Notes: a model not told the origin generated them from the sequence alone. A DNA stretch of 26,310 bases from an uncultured Erysipelotrichaceae bacterium (GCA_902799855.1 CADCCA010000023.1:1-26310); one strand, 5' to 3'; counted from the stretch's first letter, positions 5,894-16,441 are shown. Numbers and translations: made by a program.

Positions 5894-8800
5894 TTATTTC
5901 TTTTCTTCGTCTAAGACACGAATCTTTTCGTTAATTTCTTTGACTTTTCTTTCGTGTTCTTCGATATATCTATCGCTCACTTCTCTCATGGTTTCTAAGA
6001 CATCGAAGTTGTTAGAGATATCGTCGCTAGCATCTTCGGCCATTAAACCACGACCCGCTGGGATAAGGTGACCAGTAATGACGTTTTCTTTTAAGCCATG
6101 CAAGTAGTCAGTTTTGCCCTTGATAGCAGCGTCGGTGAGGACACGAGTTGTTTCTTGGAAGGAAGCGGCAGAAAGGAATGATTCTGTTTCTAACGCGGAC
6201 TTTGTAATACCAAGAATTAATGGTGAGAAGACCGCTGGATGCTTTCCACTTAAGATTGCATCAGTGTTCTTCGCGGTGAAGGTGTTAACGTTAACACGTG
6301 TACCGCTTAACATATCGGTATCGCCAGCTTCAATGACTAAGACTTTTCTTAACATTTGTCTGACGATAACTTCAATGTGCTTATCGGAAATGCCGATGGA
6401 CTGGGCACTATAGACTTTTTGTACTTCTTTTAAGATGTAGTTTTCTACAGCTGTGACATCAGCGTATTCTAATAATTTCTTTGGAGAAATAGCGCCTTCG
6501 GTAATCTTGCCACCATTTTTAACAGTGTCACCCTTCTTGACTCTAAGTCTAGCACCGAAGTTGGTGTCATATTCTTTAGTTTCAAGTTCGTTTTCCACTG
6601 TGACGTGATAGCAACCATTCTTTTCTTCAATCTTGGTAATCTTACCAGTGATTTCGGAAATTAAAGCTTCACCCTTAGGAGTACGTGCTTCGAATAATTC
6701 TTGAACTCTTGGGAGACCTTGAGTAATATCAGAGCCCGCAACACCACCGGTGTGGAATGTTCTCATGGTTAATTGAGTACCTGGTTCACCAATTGATTGA
6801 GCGGCCATAATACCAACCGCTTCACCAACTTGCACTCTTCTACCTGTGGCTAAGTTACGACCATAACAGTGGACACAAACGCCATCTTTAGTTTCGCAGC
6901 CGAATAAGTTACGAATATAAACGGATTTGATACCAGCGTTAACGATTTCCTTAGCTTCTTTTTCGTGGATCATGGTGTTGCCTTCAACGATGACTCTACC
7001 GGTATTTGGATCAACGACATCATTGAGAGCGAAACGACCGACTAAACGATCTTCGAGTTTAACGATAACAGCGTCTCTAGCGGAGTCTCTGATTTCGAAA
7101 ACTTCAAAGCCATGGTCTGTACCACAGTCTTCTTCTCTGACGATCACGTCTTGAGAAACGTCGACTAATCTACGTGTTAAGTAACCTGAGTCAGCGGTCT
7201 TTAAGGCTGTATCAGCACCACCCTTACGGGCACCGTGAGTAGCGATAAAGAATTCTGACACGTTCATACCTTCACGGAAACATGATTTAACTGGGAGTTC
7301 GATGGTTGAACCTGAGGTAGAACCCATCAAGCCTCTCATACCGGCTAATTGGAGAATATTGGAGATATTACCACGAGCACCGGAATCGGACATCATGAAG
7401 ATTGGGTTACGTGTATCTTGTTTGAACTGTGTTTCAAGTTTCTTTTGGACTTGGTCTTTAACTTTTTCCCAAACTTCAACGACTTGTTTATGTCTTTCTT
7501 CATTGGTTAACATACCCATTTCGTAAAGTTCTTTTAAGTTAGCGACTTTCGCATCACCATCTTTTAAGATTTCTTCTTTACCCTTAACAGCGTGGATATC
7601 GCTTAAGGAAACGGTTAAACCAGCGACTGTGGAGTAATGGAAGCCTTGGTCTTTAATCTTATCCAAAACGGCAGATGTCTTTGGATTACCTTGACGATCA
7701 TAACGTTGGAAGATTTCGTTAATGATGGAACCGAGGTCTTTCTTATTGAATGGTTTTAAGATTGGACGACTGGCGATGAATTCAGGAATATTTGTACCTC
7801 TTGGAGCGAAATATTTGCTGACGACTTCTTGATCGCCTCTTAAAGATGCACCACTTACTTCGTTTAAATATGGGAAGTCACTTGGGAAGATTAAATTGAA
7901 GATAACTTTACCAACAGAAGTGATTAAGTAGCTCTTATTTTGTTCTTCGGTGAAATCCTTTTTCATCATCGCTTTACCTAATAAGGCAATACGGTTATGT
8001 AAGTGGATTTGTTTGGTTTGATACGCTCTTAAGACATCATCGACATCTTTGAAGACTTTACCTTCACTAGCAGCATAAAGTTCATATCTTTCGGCTTCTT
8101 CTTCATCTTTACGAGAATGTAATTCTTTAGCGATTCTTAAGAAGTCTTCTTTTGTGCTTTCAAGAGTTAAATAGTAGTTACCAATAACCATGTCTTGAGA
8201 TGGGGTAACGATTGGTTTGCCATCTTTTGGACCTAAGATGTTATTGCTGGCTAACATTAAGTGTAAAGCTTCTTCTTGAGCGGCCTTACTTAATGGGACG
8301 TGGACCGCCATTTGGTCACCATCGAAGTCGGCGTTAAAGCCAGTACAAACGAGTGGGTGTAATCGGATCGCACGACCATCAACTAAGATTGGTTGGAAGG
8401 CTTGGATACCAAGTCTATGTAATGTAGGAGCACGGTTTAATAAAACTGGGTGCTTAGAAATGATTTCTTCGACGATATCGAAGACGACATCATCGTATCT
8501 ATCAATGATTTTATCGGCTTGTTTGTGCGCGTTCGCACTACCTCTTTTAAGGAGTTCGCAAGCGATAAATGGTCTTAATAATTGGATGGCCATTTCTCTT
8601 GGTAAACCGCATTGATACATCTTTAAAGATGGACCAACGGCGATAACAGAACGACCAGAATAGTCGACACGTTTACCTAATAAGTTTTGTCTGAAACGAC
8701 CTTGTTTACCTTTAAGCGCACTACTTAATGACTTAAGGGCACGACCACCAGGACCTTGGACTGGTTTATTTCTTCTACCGTTATCGATTAATGCGTCAAC

Positions 8801-9823
8801 AGCTTCTTGAAGCATACGTTTTTCGTTCATCAAGATAACTTGTGGGGAGTTCATATCGATTAACTTCTTTAAACGGTTATTACGAGAAATAACTCTACGA
8901 TATAAATCGTTTAAGTCGGAAGTAGCGAATCTACCACCATCGAGTTGAAGCATTGGTCTTAAATCTGGTGGAATGACTGGGATAACATCCAAAATCATCC
9001 ATTCAGGTTTATTATCGGAATTACGGAAAGCTTCGATAACTTCTAATCTCTTAGTGAGTTTTTGACGAGGAGATGTGGATTTGGTTTCCTTCATCTTCTT
9101 ATTGATTTCCGCGGCTTCTTTATCTAAGTCGACTTCTTGAAGTAATCTCTTAATAGCAGCGGCACCTTCGGAGAATTCCGCACCGGTATATTTGTTAATG
9201 AATCTAGCGACGCTTTGGAAGTCAAAAACTTCACCGTGGTTTTCCATTCTGGCGATTAATTCTTCGCTTCTTGCGTAATCGTCACTACCTTCTTGTAAAC
9301 CCCATTCATCAGCGTTTTGTTGAATTTCTTTAACGGCTGGAATGAAGATTTCTCTACCGTTACGTTCATTGATGAATTCACGGTATGTGAGAACTGTGCT
9401 CTTACCTGGATTTAAGCAGATATGGGCCGCGTAATATGTAACTTCTTCTAAGTGTTTTGGAGAAACATCTAAGATTAAGCCAATACGGCTTGGGATACCT
9501 TTTAAATACCAAATGTGGGAGCATGGGCTAGCGAGTTCAATGTGGCCCATTCTTTCTCTTCTAACTTCTTTAGAAGTGACTTCAACACCACACTTTTCAC
9601 AAACGACACCGGCAAATCTAATTTTCTTATATTTACCACAGTGACATTCATAATCCTTGCTAGGTCCAAAGATTTTTTCGCAGTAAAGACCTTGCATTTC
9701 TGGTTTTTGACTACGATAGTTAATGGTTTCTGGTTTTAAGACTTCACCATGTGACCAACTACGAATTGTTTCTGGGGAGGCTAAACCGACTTTAATCGCT
9801 GCTAATCTTTTAACATCAAACAT
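5894..9823 (-). CDS. rpoC: DNA-directed RNA polymerase subunit beta'
   Basis: Beta' is the catalytic clamp subunit of RNA polymerase. The 1309-residue protein starts with the zinc-binding fold Cys60, Cys62, Cys75 and Cys78. The active-site motif NADFDGDQ places the three Mg2+-binding aspartates at 499, 501 and 503. The second zinc site is visible towards the C-terminal half (DCGTDHG, then [11 protein letters not shown]), next to the [24 protein letters not shown] block. It is roughly 100 residues longer than the Bacillus subtilis protein, with a Lys/Glu-rich C-terminal tail. AAGGAGG lies about 9 bases before the ATG, and the 15-base gap after rpoB shows co-transcription. The gene is the last of the operon; no rpsL-rpsG-fusA follows. 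Confidence 0.99.
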   Translation of the reverse strand: MFDVKRLAAIKVGLASPETIRSWSHGEVLKPETINYRSQKPEMQGLYCEKIFGPSKDYECHCGKYKKIRFAGVVCEKCGVEVTSKEVRRERMGHIELASPCSHIWYLKGIPSRIGLILDVSPKHLEEVTYYAAHICLNPGKSTVLTYREFINERNGREIFIPAVKEIQQNADEWGLQEGSDDYARSEELIARMENHGEVFDFQSVARFINKYTGAEFSEGAAAIKRLLQEVDLDKEAAEINKKMKETKSTSPRQKLTKRLEVIEAFRNSDNKPEWMILDVIPVIPPDLRPMLQLDGGRFATSDLNDLYRRVISRNNRLKKLIDMNSPQVILMNEKRMLQEAVDALIDNGRRNKPVQGPGGRALKSLSSALKGKQGRFRQNLLGKRVDYSGRSVIAVGPSLKMYQCGLPREMAIQLLRPFIACELLKRGSANAHKQADKIIDRYDDVVFDIVEEIISKHPVLLNRAPTLHRLGIQAFQPILVDGRAIRLHPLVCTGFNADFDGDQMAVHVPLSKAAQEEALHLMLASNNILGPKDGKPIVTPSQDMVIGNYYLTLESTKEDFLRIAKELHSRKDEEEAERYELYAASEGKVFKDVDDVLRAYQTKQIHLHNRIALLGKAMMKKDFTEEQNKSYLITSVGKVIFNLIFPSDFPYLNEVSGASLRGDQEVVSKYFAPRGTNIPEFIASRPILKPFNKKDLGSIINEIFQRYDRQGNPKTSAVLDKIKDQGFHYSTVAGLTVSLSDIHAVKGKEEILKDGDAKVANLKELYEMGMLTNEERHKQVVEVWEKVKDQVQKKLETQFKQDTRNPIFMMSDSGARGNISNILQLAGMRGLMGSTSGSTIELPVKSCFREGMNVSEFFIATHGARKGGADTALKTADSGYLTRRLVDVSQDVIVREEDCGTDHGFEVFEIRDSARDAVIVKLEDRLVGRFALNDVVDPNTGRVIVEGNTMIHEKEAKEIVNAGIKSVYIRNLFGCETKDGVCVHCYGRNLATGRRVQVGEAVGIMAAQSIGEPGTQLTMRTFHTGGVAGSDITQGLPRVQELFEARTPKGEALISEITGKITKIEEKNGCYHVTVENELETKEYDTNFGARLRVKKGDTVKNGGKITEGAISPKKLLEYADVTAVENYILKEVQKVYSAQSIGISDKHIEVIVRQMLRKVLVIEAGDTDMLSGTRVNVNTFTAKNTDAILSGKHPAVFSPLILGITKSALETESFLSAASFQETTRVLTDAAIKGKTDYLHGLKENVITGHLIPAGRGLMAEDASDDISNNFDVLETMREVSDRYIEEHERKVKEINEKIRVLDEEKK

Positions 9824-9838
9824 AATCTTTTATCCTCC

Positions 9839-12800
9839 TTAGTTCATCATGTCGTCATCCATGTCTCTATATGACATGCCAACGGCTTCTTGATCCACGA
9901 CAGAATCGTTATTAGCACCATCGCCGACGAGGTTACGAATATTAGAATTAATTCTTCTTTCTTCTTTTTCAGCCTCTTTAGCAAGGGCATCCATATCGAT
10001 GGCGTTACCTTCTTGGTCAAGAAGTGTGACGTTCATGGATAATGATTGTAATTCTTTCACCAAGACCTTGAAGGCTTCTGGAATGCCTGGTTTTGGTAAT
10101 GGTTGATCTTTAATAATGGCTTCGTAGGTCTTTCTTCTACCAACGCGGTCATCGGATTTAATGGTAATGATTTCTTGTAAGACGTGAGCCGCACCATAAG
10201 CTTCGAGGGCCCAGACTTCCATTTCACCAAATCTTTGACCACCATTTTGGGCTTTACCACCCAAAGGTTGTTGTGTAACAAGGCTATATGGACCTGTTGC
10301 ACGAGCGTGTAATTTATCATCGACCATGTGGACAAGTTTAATCATGTACATACAGCCAACGGTAATTCTTTCATCGAATCTTTCACCGGTTGTGCCGTCA
10401 TAAAGGACGGTCTTGCCAGATGGATCCATTTTAGCTTTTTGCATCATATCCAAGATTTCTTCATTGGTAATACCATCGAAAACTGGGGTAGCAATCTTAT
10501 AGCCTAATTGTTTTAAGGCATAGCCTAAGTGGACCTCTAAGATTTGACCGATATTCATACGAGATGGAACGCCTAATGGGTTGAGCATGATGTCAACTGG
10601 GGTACCATCTGGAAGGAATGGCATATCGCATTCTGGTAAGATACGGGAAATAACACCCTTGTTACCGTGACGACCAGACATCTTATCACCTTCGGAGATC
10701 TTTCTCTTTTGGACGATGTAGACTCTGACGACTTCGTTAACGCCTGGAGGTAATTCAACGTCTTTGGATTTACCTTCACGTTTGAAGATCTTAACGTCTA
10801 AGACGATACCTGCACCACCGTGAGGAACTCTTAAGGAAGCATCTTTACCTTCATTGGTCTTTTCACCAAAGATGGCCATTAATAATTTGCCTTCTGGAGT
10901 TGGTTCAGATTGACCACGTGGAGTGACTTTACCGACTAAGATGTCGCCTTCTTTCACTTCCGCGCCTGGGACGATGATACCTCTTTCGTCTAAGTTAGCC
11001 TTAGCGGCTTCACTGACGTTAGGAATATCACGGGTGATTTCTTCATCACCTAATTTTGGAATGCTACGGCATTCTAATTCGTATTTTTCAATGTGAATTG
11101 ATGTATAAACGTCATCTTTCACTAATCTTTCAGACATGATGACAGCGTCTTCATAGTTGTAGCCGTTCCATGTCATGAAGGCGATTGTGACGTTTTGACC
11201 AAGGGCTAAATCACCATTGTCCATGGCTGGACCATCAGCGATGATTTGACCTTTTTTAACTTGTTGACCAACTTTCACGATGGAAGTTTGGTTAATGCAA
11301 GTACCTTGGTTACTTCTTTCGAATTTTTGTAATTGATAAATTCTTGGTTCGACATTGCCTTTTTCTAAGATTTCGATTGTGCGGGAATCGGTATAAGTGA
11401 CAGTACCATCTTCCACAGCGACAACAGCGAGACCTGAGTCACGGGCAATTTGATGTTCAAGACCAGTACCCACGAATGGAGCGTGTGGTCTTAAAAGTGG
11501 TAAGGCTTGACGTTGCATGTTACTACCCATAAGGGCACGCATGGTGTCATCGTTTTCTAAGAATGGAATACATCCAGCAGCGATGGAAACGATTTGCTTT
11601 GGAGAAACGTCGACATAGTCAACATCTTCTCTATTCGCCATGACGTTTTCGCCTTTATATCTAGCGATGACTTGTTCATCAAGGATCTTGCCATCTGGCG
11701 CAAGATTAATGTTAGCTTCAGCGATGACGTAATCCCATTCTTCATCAGCGGAAAGATAAACGGAATCTTCGGCTTCGCTTAAAACTCTGCATGTCGCCTT
11801 ATCTACGCGTCTATATGGGGTTTCAATAAATCCATATTTATTAATTTTCGCGTATGAGGCGAGGTTATTAATTAAACCAATGTTTTGGCCTTCAGGTGTT
11901 TCAATTGGACAGATTCTACCATAGTGAGAAACGTGAACGTCACGCACTTCAGTAGAGGCTCTATCTCTTGTTAAACCACCAGGACCTAAAGCGGATAATC
12001 TACGCTTATTGGTTAATTCTGCTAATGGGTTGGTTTGGTCCATGAATTGGGACAATTGAGAAGACGCGAAGAATTCTCTAATTGAAGCGCTTAATGGACG
12101 TGGGTTGATTAAGGCTTTTGGTTTGACATTGCCTAAATCAGAAATAGACATTTTTTGTTGCACGGTCTTAACCATTTTCGCTAAACCTAAGCGGAATTGG
12201 TTTTGAATGAGTTCACCAACGCATCTAATTCTTCTATTGCCTAAGTGGTCGATATCATCGGTATCACCGAATCCATCCATGACGTTCATGAAATAGGAGA
12301 AGCAGGCGATGATGTCACTGATTGTGACGTATGAAGAAGTGCCGTTAAGATCAGTACCGATGATATGGCAGACTTTCTTTTCTCTATCATTGTTATAAAC
12401 TTTGACGAGATTGATGACACCATGATCATCTAACTTTTCGTTAACTTTGAGTTTCTTCATGTGAGCGCCTTTTTCAAAGAAGTCTTCATCTCTTAACGCA
12501 TCGACATCAGCGGCGGTTAAGGTATAGCCTTTTTTGAAACGCACTTCACCATCAGCATCCACTAAGTTTTCTGCTAATGTGCGACCGGTTAAACGATTGT
12601 AAACGCCTAATTTCTTAATGTATTTAAAGCGACCAGCTCTACCTAAGTCATAGTGTTTAGCATCGAAGAATTTTTGCACTAAGAAATTAATAGTACCTTC
12701 TTCGGTGACTGGTTCACCTGGTTTCATCTTTTTGAAGATTTCAACAAGGGCTAACTTGGCAGTTTTGATCTTTTGATCATCATCTTTGGCTAAAGTGTTC

Positions 12801-13459
12801 TTTAAAGCTTCGGAATCACCAAATAATTTGATGATGTCGTTAGTTTCTTCTAAACCTAAAGCTCTTAATAAGGTAGTAGCGTTAAGTTTTCTTTGACGGT
12901 CAATACGGACGCTTAATAAGTCCTTTGTGCCACTTTCGAATTGTAACCATGTGCCACGACCTGGGATGAGATCTGCTTCATAAGTAACTTTTCCGGTTTT
13001 AATATCTTTTGTTAAAGACATATACGCGCCTGGGGAACGAACTAATTGACTAACGATGACACGTTCTGCACCATTGACGATGAATGTACCAGACTTGGTC
13101 ATTAATGGGAATTCACCCATATAGACTTCAGATTCTTGGATTTCACCTGTGTCATGGTGAGTTAAACGCAACATCACATAGATTGGCGCGCTGTAGGTGA
13201 GGTCTTGAGCTTTACATTGTAAAAATGTATGCTTTGGTTCACCGAAACGAATTGAGACGTAGTCAATTGATAACGTGTTGGTATAGTTAACAATTGGGAA
13301 GGATTCTCTAAAGACTTCGTCTAATCCCTTTTCCTTAAACTCTTCGTATGACTTCGTTTGGATTTCAACGAGATTTGGTAAAGGAAGTTTGCCAGAGATC
13401 TTGCTGTAATCATAACGATTGTTGTTGAGTTTGTTTAAGTTCTCAATATTTCTAATCAT
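9839..13459 (-). CDS. rpoB: DNA-directed RNA polymerase subunit beta
   Basis: The beta subunit of RNA polymerase has 1206 residues, close to the family length. The rifampicin-pocket segment begins [10 protein letters not shown] and continues [14 protein letters not shown]. Position 484 is Asn (codon 12008-12010), where E. coli has His526. The other pocket residues equivalent to Q513, D516, R529 and S531 are conserved. Downstream blocks include [30 protein letters not shown] and the C-terminal [24 protein letters not shown], all hallmarks of the family. AAGGAG lies 8 bases before the ATG. It sits 17 bases after ybxB and 15 bases before rpoC. The Asn predicts intrinsic low rifampicin susceptibility, as known for Mollicutes. 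Confidence 0.99.
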   Translation of the reverse strand: MIRNIENLNKLNNNRYDYSKISGKLPLPNLVEIQTKSYEEFKEKGLDEVFRESFPIVNYTNTLSIDYVSIRFGEPKHTFLQCKAQDLTYSAPIYVMLRLTHHDTGEIQESEVYMGEFPLMTKSGTFIVNGAERVIVSQLVRSPGAYMSLTKDIKTGKVTYEADLIPGRGTWLQFESGTKDLLSVRIDRQRKLNATTLLRALGLEETNDIIKLFGDSEALKNTLAKDDDQKIKTAKLALVEIFKKMKPGEPVTEEGTINFLVQKFFDAKHYDLGRAGRFKYIKKLGVYNRLTGRTLAENLVDADGEVRFKKGYTLTAADVDALRDEDFFEKGAHMKKLKVNEKLDDHGVINLVKVYNNDREKKVCHIIGTDLNGTSSYVTISDIIACFSYFMNVMDGFGDTDDIDHLGNRRIRCVGELIQNQFRLGLAKMVKTVQQKMSISDLGNVKPKALINPRPLSASIREFFASSQLSQFMDQTNPLAELTNKRRLSALGPGGLTRDRASTEVRDVHVSHYGRICPIETPEGQNIGLINNLASYAKINKYGFIETPYRRVDKATCRVLSEAEDSVYLSADEEWDYVIAEANINLAPDGKILDEQVIARYKGENVMANREDVDYVDVSPKQIVSIAAGCIPFLENDDTMRALMGSNMQRQALPLLRPHAPFVGTGLEHQIARDSGLAVVAVEDGTVTYTDSRTIEILEKGNVEPRIYQLQKFERSNQGTCINQTSIVKVGQQVKKGQIIADGPAMDNGDLALGQNVTIAFMTWNGYNYEDAVIMSERLVKDDVYTSIHIEKYELECRSIPKLGDEEITRDIPNVSEAAKANLDERGIIVPGAEVKEGDILVGKVTPRGQSEPTPEGKLLMAIFGEKTNEGKDASLRVPHGGAGIVLDVKIFKREGKSKDVELPPGVNEVVRVYIVQKRKISEGDKMSGRHGNKGVISRILPECDMPFLPDGTPVDIMLNPLGVPSRMNIGQILEVHLGYALKQLGYKIATPVFDGITNEEILDMMQKAKMDPSGKTVLYDGTTGERFDERITVGCMYMIKLVHMVDDKLHARATGPYSLVTQQPLGGKAQNGGQRFGEMEVWALEAYGAAHVLQEIITIKSDDRVGRRKTYEAIIKDQPLPKPGIPEAFKVLVKELQSLSMNVTLLDQEGNAIDMDALAKEAEKEERRINSNIRNLVGDGANNDSVVDQEAVGMSYRDMDDDMMN

Positions 13460-13476
13460 ATAATGGCTCCTTTTGC

Positions 13477-14082
13477 TTATTTGTTGCTCTTAACTGCTTG
13501 ATAGATGTGATAGCCTTTGTGTCGATCGAGCATTTTGATATTGCCGAAGATTGACTCAATATATTTAGCAGCGCTTTCAGCGCCTTGGGCTTTTCTAATC
13601 ACTATAAACAGTGAGCCGCCATCAATTAAGTATTGCTTGGCCTCTTCATACATGCGATAGGTAACCGCTTTACCTGCGCGTATGGGAGGGTTCACAACAA
13701 TTGAATCATATGGTCCTTCAATCTTTTCATAGATGTCACTTTGAAGGATAGTGACTCGTTGGCTTAGATTAAGCGCTTCTGCGTTCTTCTTGCACATGTT
13801 AAGAGCGCGCGCATTGACATCAGCAAGGGTGACCCTTGCCTCTTTTTTTGCTATGGCTAACGTTAAGCCAATCGTCCCATAGCCACATCCTAAATCGAGG
13901 ATGTTTTTTCCAAGTTCGAGGGGTAGTAAGACCTTCAAAAAAGCCAAACTACCCTCATCAACTTTATTCTTGGAAAAGACACCATTATCGGTGAGTAAGT
14001 TCATAGTGATGCCATTAACTTCGAAGCTGATCTTTTTATAATTTGAAGCAAGATTTGGATCATCTTGGAAATAATGGCTCAT
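13477..14082 (-). CDS. ybxB: Class I SAM-dependent methyltransferase, RsmC-like (YbxB)
   Basis: The SAM-binding motif I is [16 protein letters not shown] (about residues 61-76), the acidic end of beta-2 is LADVNARAL, and the catalytic/substrate motif is [11 protein letters not shown]-[FI] followed by R or H is typical of RsmC-type N2-guanine methyltransferases acting on small-subunit rRNA. At 201 aa it matches the single-domain Bacillus YbxB, which also sits between rplL and rpoB. An rRNA target is inferred from motif and context; G1207 of 16S rRNA is the RsmC site in E. coli. A GGGGG-type ribosome-binding site lies about 12 bases upstream of the ATG, a longer gap than usual, and suggests modest translation compared with the flanking genes. 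Confidence 0.9.
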   Translation of the reverse strand: MSHYFQDDPNLASNYKKISFEVNGITMNLLTDNGVFSKNKVDEGSLAFLKVLLPLELGKNILDLGCGYGTIGLTLAIAKKEARVTLADVNARALNMCKKNAEALNLSQRVTILQSDIYEKIEGPYDSIVVNPPIRAGKAVTYRMYEEAKQYLIDGGSLFIVIRKAQGAESAAKYIESIFGNIKMLDRHKGYHIYQAVKSNK

Positions 14083-14133
14083 TAGGCGAAATTACCCCCT
14101 TGGTAATAGTGAGATTTGTTTGAAATTTGGAAC

Positions 14134-14511
14134 TTATTTAATTTCGAGTTCAGCACCAGCGGCTTCAAGAGCTTTCTTGTGTTCTTCAGCTTCGACTGGG
14201 GAGATGTGTTCTTTGACGGCGACTGGAGCGCTATCAACGAGTTTCTTAGCATCCATTAAGCCTAAGCCTGTGATAGCTTGGACAGCTTTGATGACTTGGA
14301 CTTTGGAAGCACCACAGCTCTTTAAGATTAAGGAAACTTCGGCTGGACCTTTGTTTTCTTCTTCTTCAGCTGGGGCAGCGGCTGCGACACCCACTGGGGC
14401 GGCTGCTGTGACGCCGAATTCTGCTTCGACGGCTTTGACTAATTCATTTAATTCCACTACTGTCATTTCTTTTAATGTAGCAATGATTTCTTCATTTGTT
14501 AATTTTGCCAT
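14134..14511 (-). CDS. rplL: 50S ribosomal protein L7/L12
   Basis: L7/L12 forms the mobile dimers of the ribosomal stalk, recruits translation factors and stimulates their GTPases. The 125-residue protein has the N-terminal dimerisation domain (about 1-35), an Ala/Glu-rich hinge (about 36-57) and the globular C-terminal domain with [20 protein letters not shown] at 70-89. That helix is the factor-binding surface. In E. coli it reads [20 protein letters not shown], so the conserved Arg73 is Gln78 here and Lys81 is Met86. AGGAGG lies about 9 bases upstream of the ATG, consistent with the high translation needed for a multi-copy protein. The gap to rplJ is 24 bases. Confidence 0.98.
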   Translation of the reverse strand: MAKLTNEEIIATLKEMTVVELNELVKAVEAEFGVTAAAPVGVAAAAPAEEEENKGPAEVSLILKSCGASKVQVIKAVQAITGLGLMDAKKLVDSAPVAVKEHISPVEAEEHKKALEAAGAELEIK

Positions 14512-14535
14512 GATAATAATCCTCCTAGATTGGCA

Positions 14536-14940
14536 TTACTTGTCCGCTACTGCCTTGACAGCGCAAGCGAAGGAGCGGGCGTCGACGAATTTACCTTCGA
14601 CGATACCGCCTTTGACGACAAGAACATCTTTGTGTCTCTTCGCATATTTGGCGACCACTTTGGCACCAGCAATAACATCTTCAGAGAAGACGATAGCGTT
14701 TGGACCTTTTAAAACGTCTTTGAGTTCGTTGTAGCCTAATTCGTCACAAGCACGTTCAACAAGAGAGTTCTTGTAGACGTTCATTTCAGCGTTTTCTTTG
14801 TGGAGAGCACGTCTGACTTCTTGAATTTGAGCAACTGTTAAGCCACGATATTCACAAACAACGATTGTTTGGCTCTTTTTCGCTTTTTCACTGATTTCCT
14901 TAACGGTCTCGGTTTTAGCGGCTAAGACTGCTTGATTCAT
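14536..14940 (-). CDS. rplJ: 50S ribosomal protein L10, shortened C-terminus
   Basis: L10 anchors L7/L12 dimers to the ribosome and represses its own mRNA through the L10 leader. The N-terminal domain is normal, with EYRGLTVAQIQEVRRALHK, NVYKNSLVERA and LKGPNAIVFS. The protein is only 134 residues against about 165 in relatives. Compared with B. subtilis L10, the sequence jumps from GGIVEGKFVDA straight to SFACAVKAVADK. About 30 residues are therefore missing between the rRNA-binding domain and the last turns of the C-terminal helix. That helix is the docking site for L12 dimers. The reading frame is clean and the stop is followed by a normal rplL ribosome-binding site, so this looks like an in-frame deletion rather than a frameshift. 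Confidence 0.96.
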   Translation of the reverse strand: MNQAVLAAKTETVKEISEKAKKSQTIVVCEYRGLTVAQIQEVRRALHKENAEMNVYKNSLVERACDELGYNELKDVLKGPNAIVFSEDVIAGAKVVAKYAKRHKDVLVVKGGIVEGKFVDARSFACAVKAVADK

Positions 14941-14983
14941 ATTCTTGACCTCCTTTTTCTAAAAAATTGATTTTTTGAGGCTC

Positions 14984-15064
14984 CAATATACGGTGGGCAT
15001 TTTATACATACGCCTCGGTAACATGATTAAGACTATTTCGTCCGTTACTGTCTTAGGTATATTG
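14984..15064 (-). promoter_or_regulatory. L10 (rplJ-rplL) mRNA leader
   Basis: The 137-base gap between rplA and rplJ folds as the Firmicutes L10 leader. The 8-bp closing stem is GTATATTG/CAATATAC (15057-15064 with 14984-14991). Inside it the minus strand carries CCTAAGACAGTAAC, an inner GTAAC/GTTAC helix (15044-15048 with 15018-15022), and then CCGAGGCG. The CxxAAGACAG...CCGAGG pattern matches the family known to be bound by the L10-L12 complex. It allows excess stalk protein to repress its own synthesis. Confidence 0.88.
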
Positions 15065-15077
15065 TGCTTTTTGTTGA

Positions 15078-15761
15078 TTAACGACCAGCAAATGTGAATT
15101 GAATGGCTGGACCCATGGTCGTATGGATGACAGCTTTCTTGAAGTAGGTGCCTTTAACTGCGGCTGGTTTAGCTTTGATAATAGCTTCAACGAGAGCGGT
15201 TAAGTTTTCGGCAATCTTCTTGGCGTCGAATGAGACTTTGGCAATGCAAACGTGCATATTTGCTTCCTTGTCAACACGGTATTCGACTTTACCAGCTTTG
15301 ATTTCCTTGATGGCTTTAGCGATATCTGGGGAAACTGTACCAGTCTTTGGGTTTGGCATTAAGCCTTTTGGACCTAAGACACGGCCTAATTTACCGATAT
15401 TGCCCATCATGTTTGGTGTCGCAACGATGACATCGAAATCGAACCAGTTTTCTTTTTGGATCTTTTCGAGCATTTCGTTACCACCTGCGAAATCAGCACC
15501 GGCGGCTAAAGCATCGTCAACTTTGTCGGTGATGGCTAAGACTTTTTTGGTTTTGCCATTACCATGTGGGAGGATGAGAGTTCCTCTGACTTGTTGGTCA
15601 GCTTGTTTTGGATCGACATTGAGTCTGAAGCTCACATCAACAGTGGCATCGAACTTCACGGTGGAAGTTTCTTTCACTAATGCAGCAGCTTCTTCGATTG
15701 TGTAGAGTTTGTTAGCGTCAACTTTTGTAGCGGCATTCTTATAGTTTTTACTTCTGAACAT
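15078..15761 (-). CDS. rplA: 50S ribosomal protein L1
   Basis: L1 forms the mobile L1 stalk at the tRNA exit site and in many bacteria represses the rplK-rplA mRNA. The length is 227 residues (typical about 230). Recognisable blocks are [17 protein letters not shown] (RNA-binding), [29 protein letters not shown] (the second domain's hallmark), and the C-terminal [23 protein letters not shown] lies 8 bases before the ATG. The rplK stop is 11 bases upstream, so the genes are translated as a pair. Nothing abnormal is visible. Confidence 0.98.
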   Translation of the reverse strand: MFRSKNYKNAATKVDANKLYTIEEAAALVKETSTVKFDATVDVSFRLNVDPKQADQQVRGTLILPHGNGKTKKVLAITDKVDDALAAGADFAGGNEMLEKIQKENWFDFDVIVATPNMMGNIGKLGRVLGPKGLMPNPKTGTVSPDIAKAIKEIKAGKVEYRVDKEANMHVCIAKVSFDAKKIAENLTALVEAIIKAKPAAVKGTYFKKAVIHTTMGPAIQFTFAGR

Positions 15762-15772
15762 GCTCTTTCACC

Positions 15773-16183
15773 TTAGTCAACGACTTCAACGCCCATATTA
15801 TTGGCGCTGCCTTCAACGATCTTCATAGCTGCCTCAATGTCTTCGCAGTTGAGATCTGGGAGCTTATACTCAGCAATTTGTTTGAGTTGAGCTCTGGTAA
15901 TTTTGCCAACTTTGCCTTTACGGCCAGTAGCACTACCTTTTTGAATGCCAGCAGCTTTTAAGATTAAACCTGCCACTGGAGAGGTTTTGACGACAAAGTC
16001 ACAGGACTTGTCTTCATAAGCTGTGATAATAACTGGAACGATTTCGCCTTTTCTATCAGCGGTTTTAGCATTGAAATCTGTGCAGAATTTACCCATGTTA
16101 ACACCGGCAGAAGCGAGTTTTGGACCTGGTTTTGCTTCACCACCAGGAAGTTCCATTTTCACGACTTTCGCGATTTTCTTCAC
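15773..16183 (-). CDS. rplK: 50S ribosomal protein L11 with altered proline switch
   Basis: L11 binds the GTPase-associated centre of 23S rRNA, modulates factor binding and is needed for RelA activation. The 136 residues start at a GTG preceded by AAAGGAGG. The C-terminal rRNA-binding domain is normal (KTSPVAGLILKAAGI, LKQIAEYKLPDLNC, GSANNMGV). In the N-terminal domain the conserved run A-N-P-A-P-P-V-G-P-A-L-G-Q is shortened to A-K-P-G-P-K-L-A-S (residues 17-25). Four residues, including the adjacent proline pair that contacts thiostrepton in relatives, are missing. The DNA confirms the reading with no frameshift. It is the first gene of the operon and lies divergent from ktrB. Confidence 0.97.
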   Translation of the reverse strand: MKKIAKVVKMELPGGEAKPGPKLASAGVNMGKFCTDFNAKTADRKGEIVPVIITAYEDKSCDFVVKTSPVAGLILKAAGIQKGSATGRKGKVGKITRAQLKQIAEYKLPDLNCEDIEAAMKIVEGSANNMGVEVVD

Positions 16184-16218
16184 TTGACTTTCCTCCTTTT
16201 AACGTAGATTTGTCAGTG

Positions 16219-16253
16219 CCGTGGTTTATTGAGTGATCGCCACTCTTCCACGG
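16219..16253 (-). promoter_or_regulatory. Two-helix hairpin in the rplK leader
   Basis: On the minus strand CCGTGG pairs with CCACGG and, inside, GAGTG pairs with CACTC. The two helices are separated by an asymmetric internal loop (AA opposite AATAAA). It lies about 36 bases before the rplK start. The shape is compatible with an L1-binding autoregulatory site of the L11 operon, but the consensus bases are not convincing. Confidence 0.45.
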
Positions 16254-16312
16254 AACGTAATTTTCTCACGTGCGCTTACGCTCTCTCATAGCGCTAGACA
16301 ACACGCTTATAT

Positions 16313-16342
16313 ATCGTATCAAAATACGTATGAGCGTCGCAA
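16313..16342 (-). promoter_or_regulatory. Candidate promoter of the rplK operon
   Basis: TTGCGA (16337-16342 on the minus strand), an 18-base spacer and TACGAT (16313-16318) are preceded by an A-rich stretch that resembles an UP element. The match is partial. It would give a leader of about 120 bases that includes the two-helix hairpin. Confidence 0.4.
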
Positions 16343-16387
16343 GCGTTTTTTTAATTATTTTTCCTAAACAAAATAAAATCTCATATC

Positions 16388-16441
16388 CAAATCATTAATG
16401 ATTTGTTTATATTTGACTTTTCTTTATGGCGAGTGTATTAT
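16388..16441 (+). promoter_or_regulatory. ktrB promoter with an 18-bp perfect palindrome upstream
   Basis: TTGACT (16413-16418), a 17-base spacer and TATTAT (16436-16441) form a good promoter 12 bases before the ATG at 16454. The perfect palindrome CAAATCATTAATGATTTG lies at 16388-16405, just upstream of the -35 box, in the position of an activator or repressor site. The leader is too short for a riboswitch. Confidence 0.7.

Noticed and set aside
6114..6413. Plus-strand frames inside rpoC
   Set aside because: They are antisense to a highly conserved gene, with no ribosome-binding sites or motifs.
14120..14734. 204-codon plus-strand frame over rplL and rplJ
   Set aside because: It is antisense to two certain ribosomal protein genes; its Ala/Ser/Thr-rich composition is what the reverse of Ala-rich coding gives.
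15148..15705. 185-codon plus-strand frame over rplA
   Set aside because: It is a shadow of rplA on the other strand, with no start signal and no family match.
16305..16352. Possible plus-strand terminator (ACGCTT...AAGCGT with T run)
   Set aside because: No plus-strand gene lies upstream, the long stem is interrupted, and the same bases are better explained as the rplK promoter and its A-rich upstream element.
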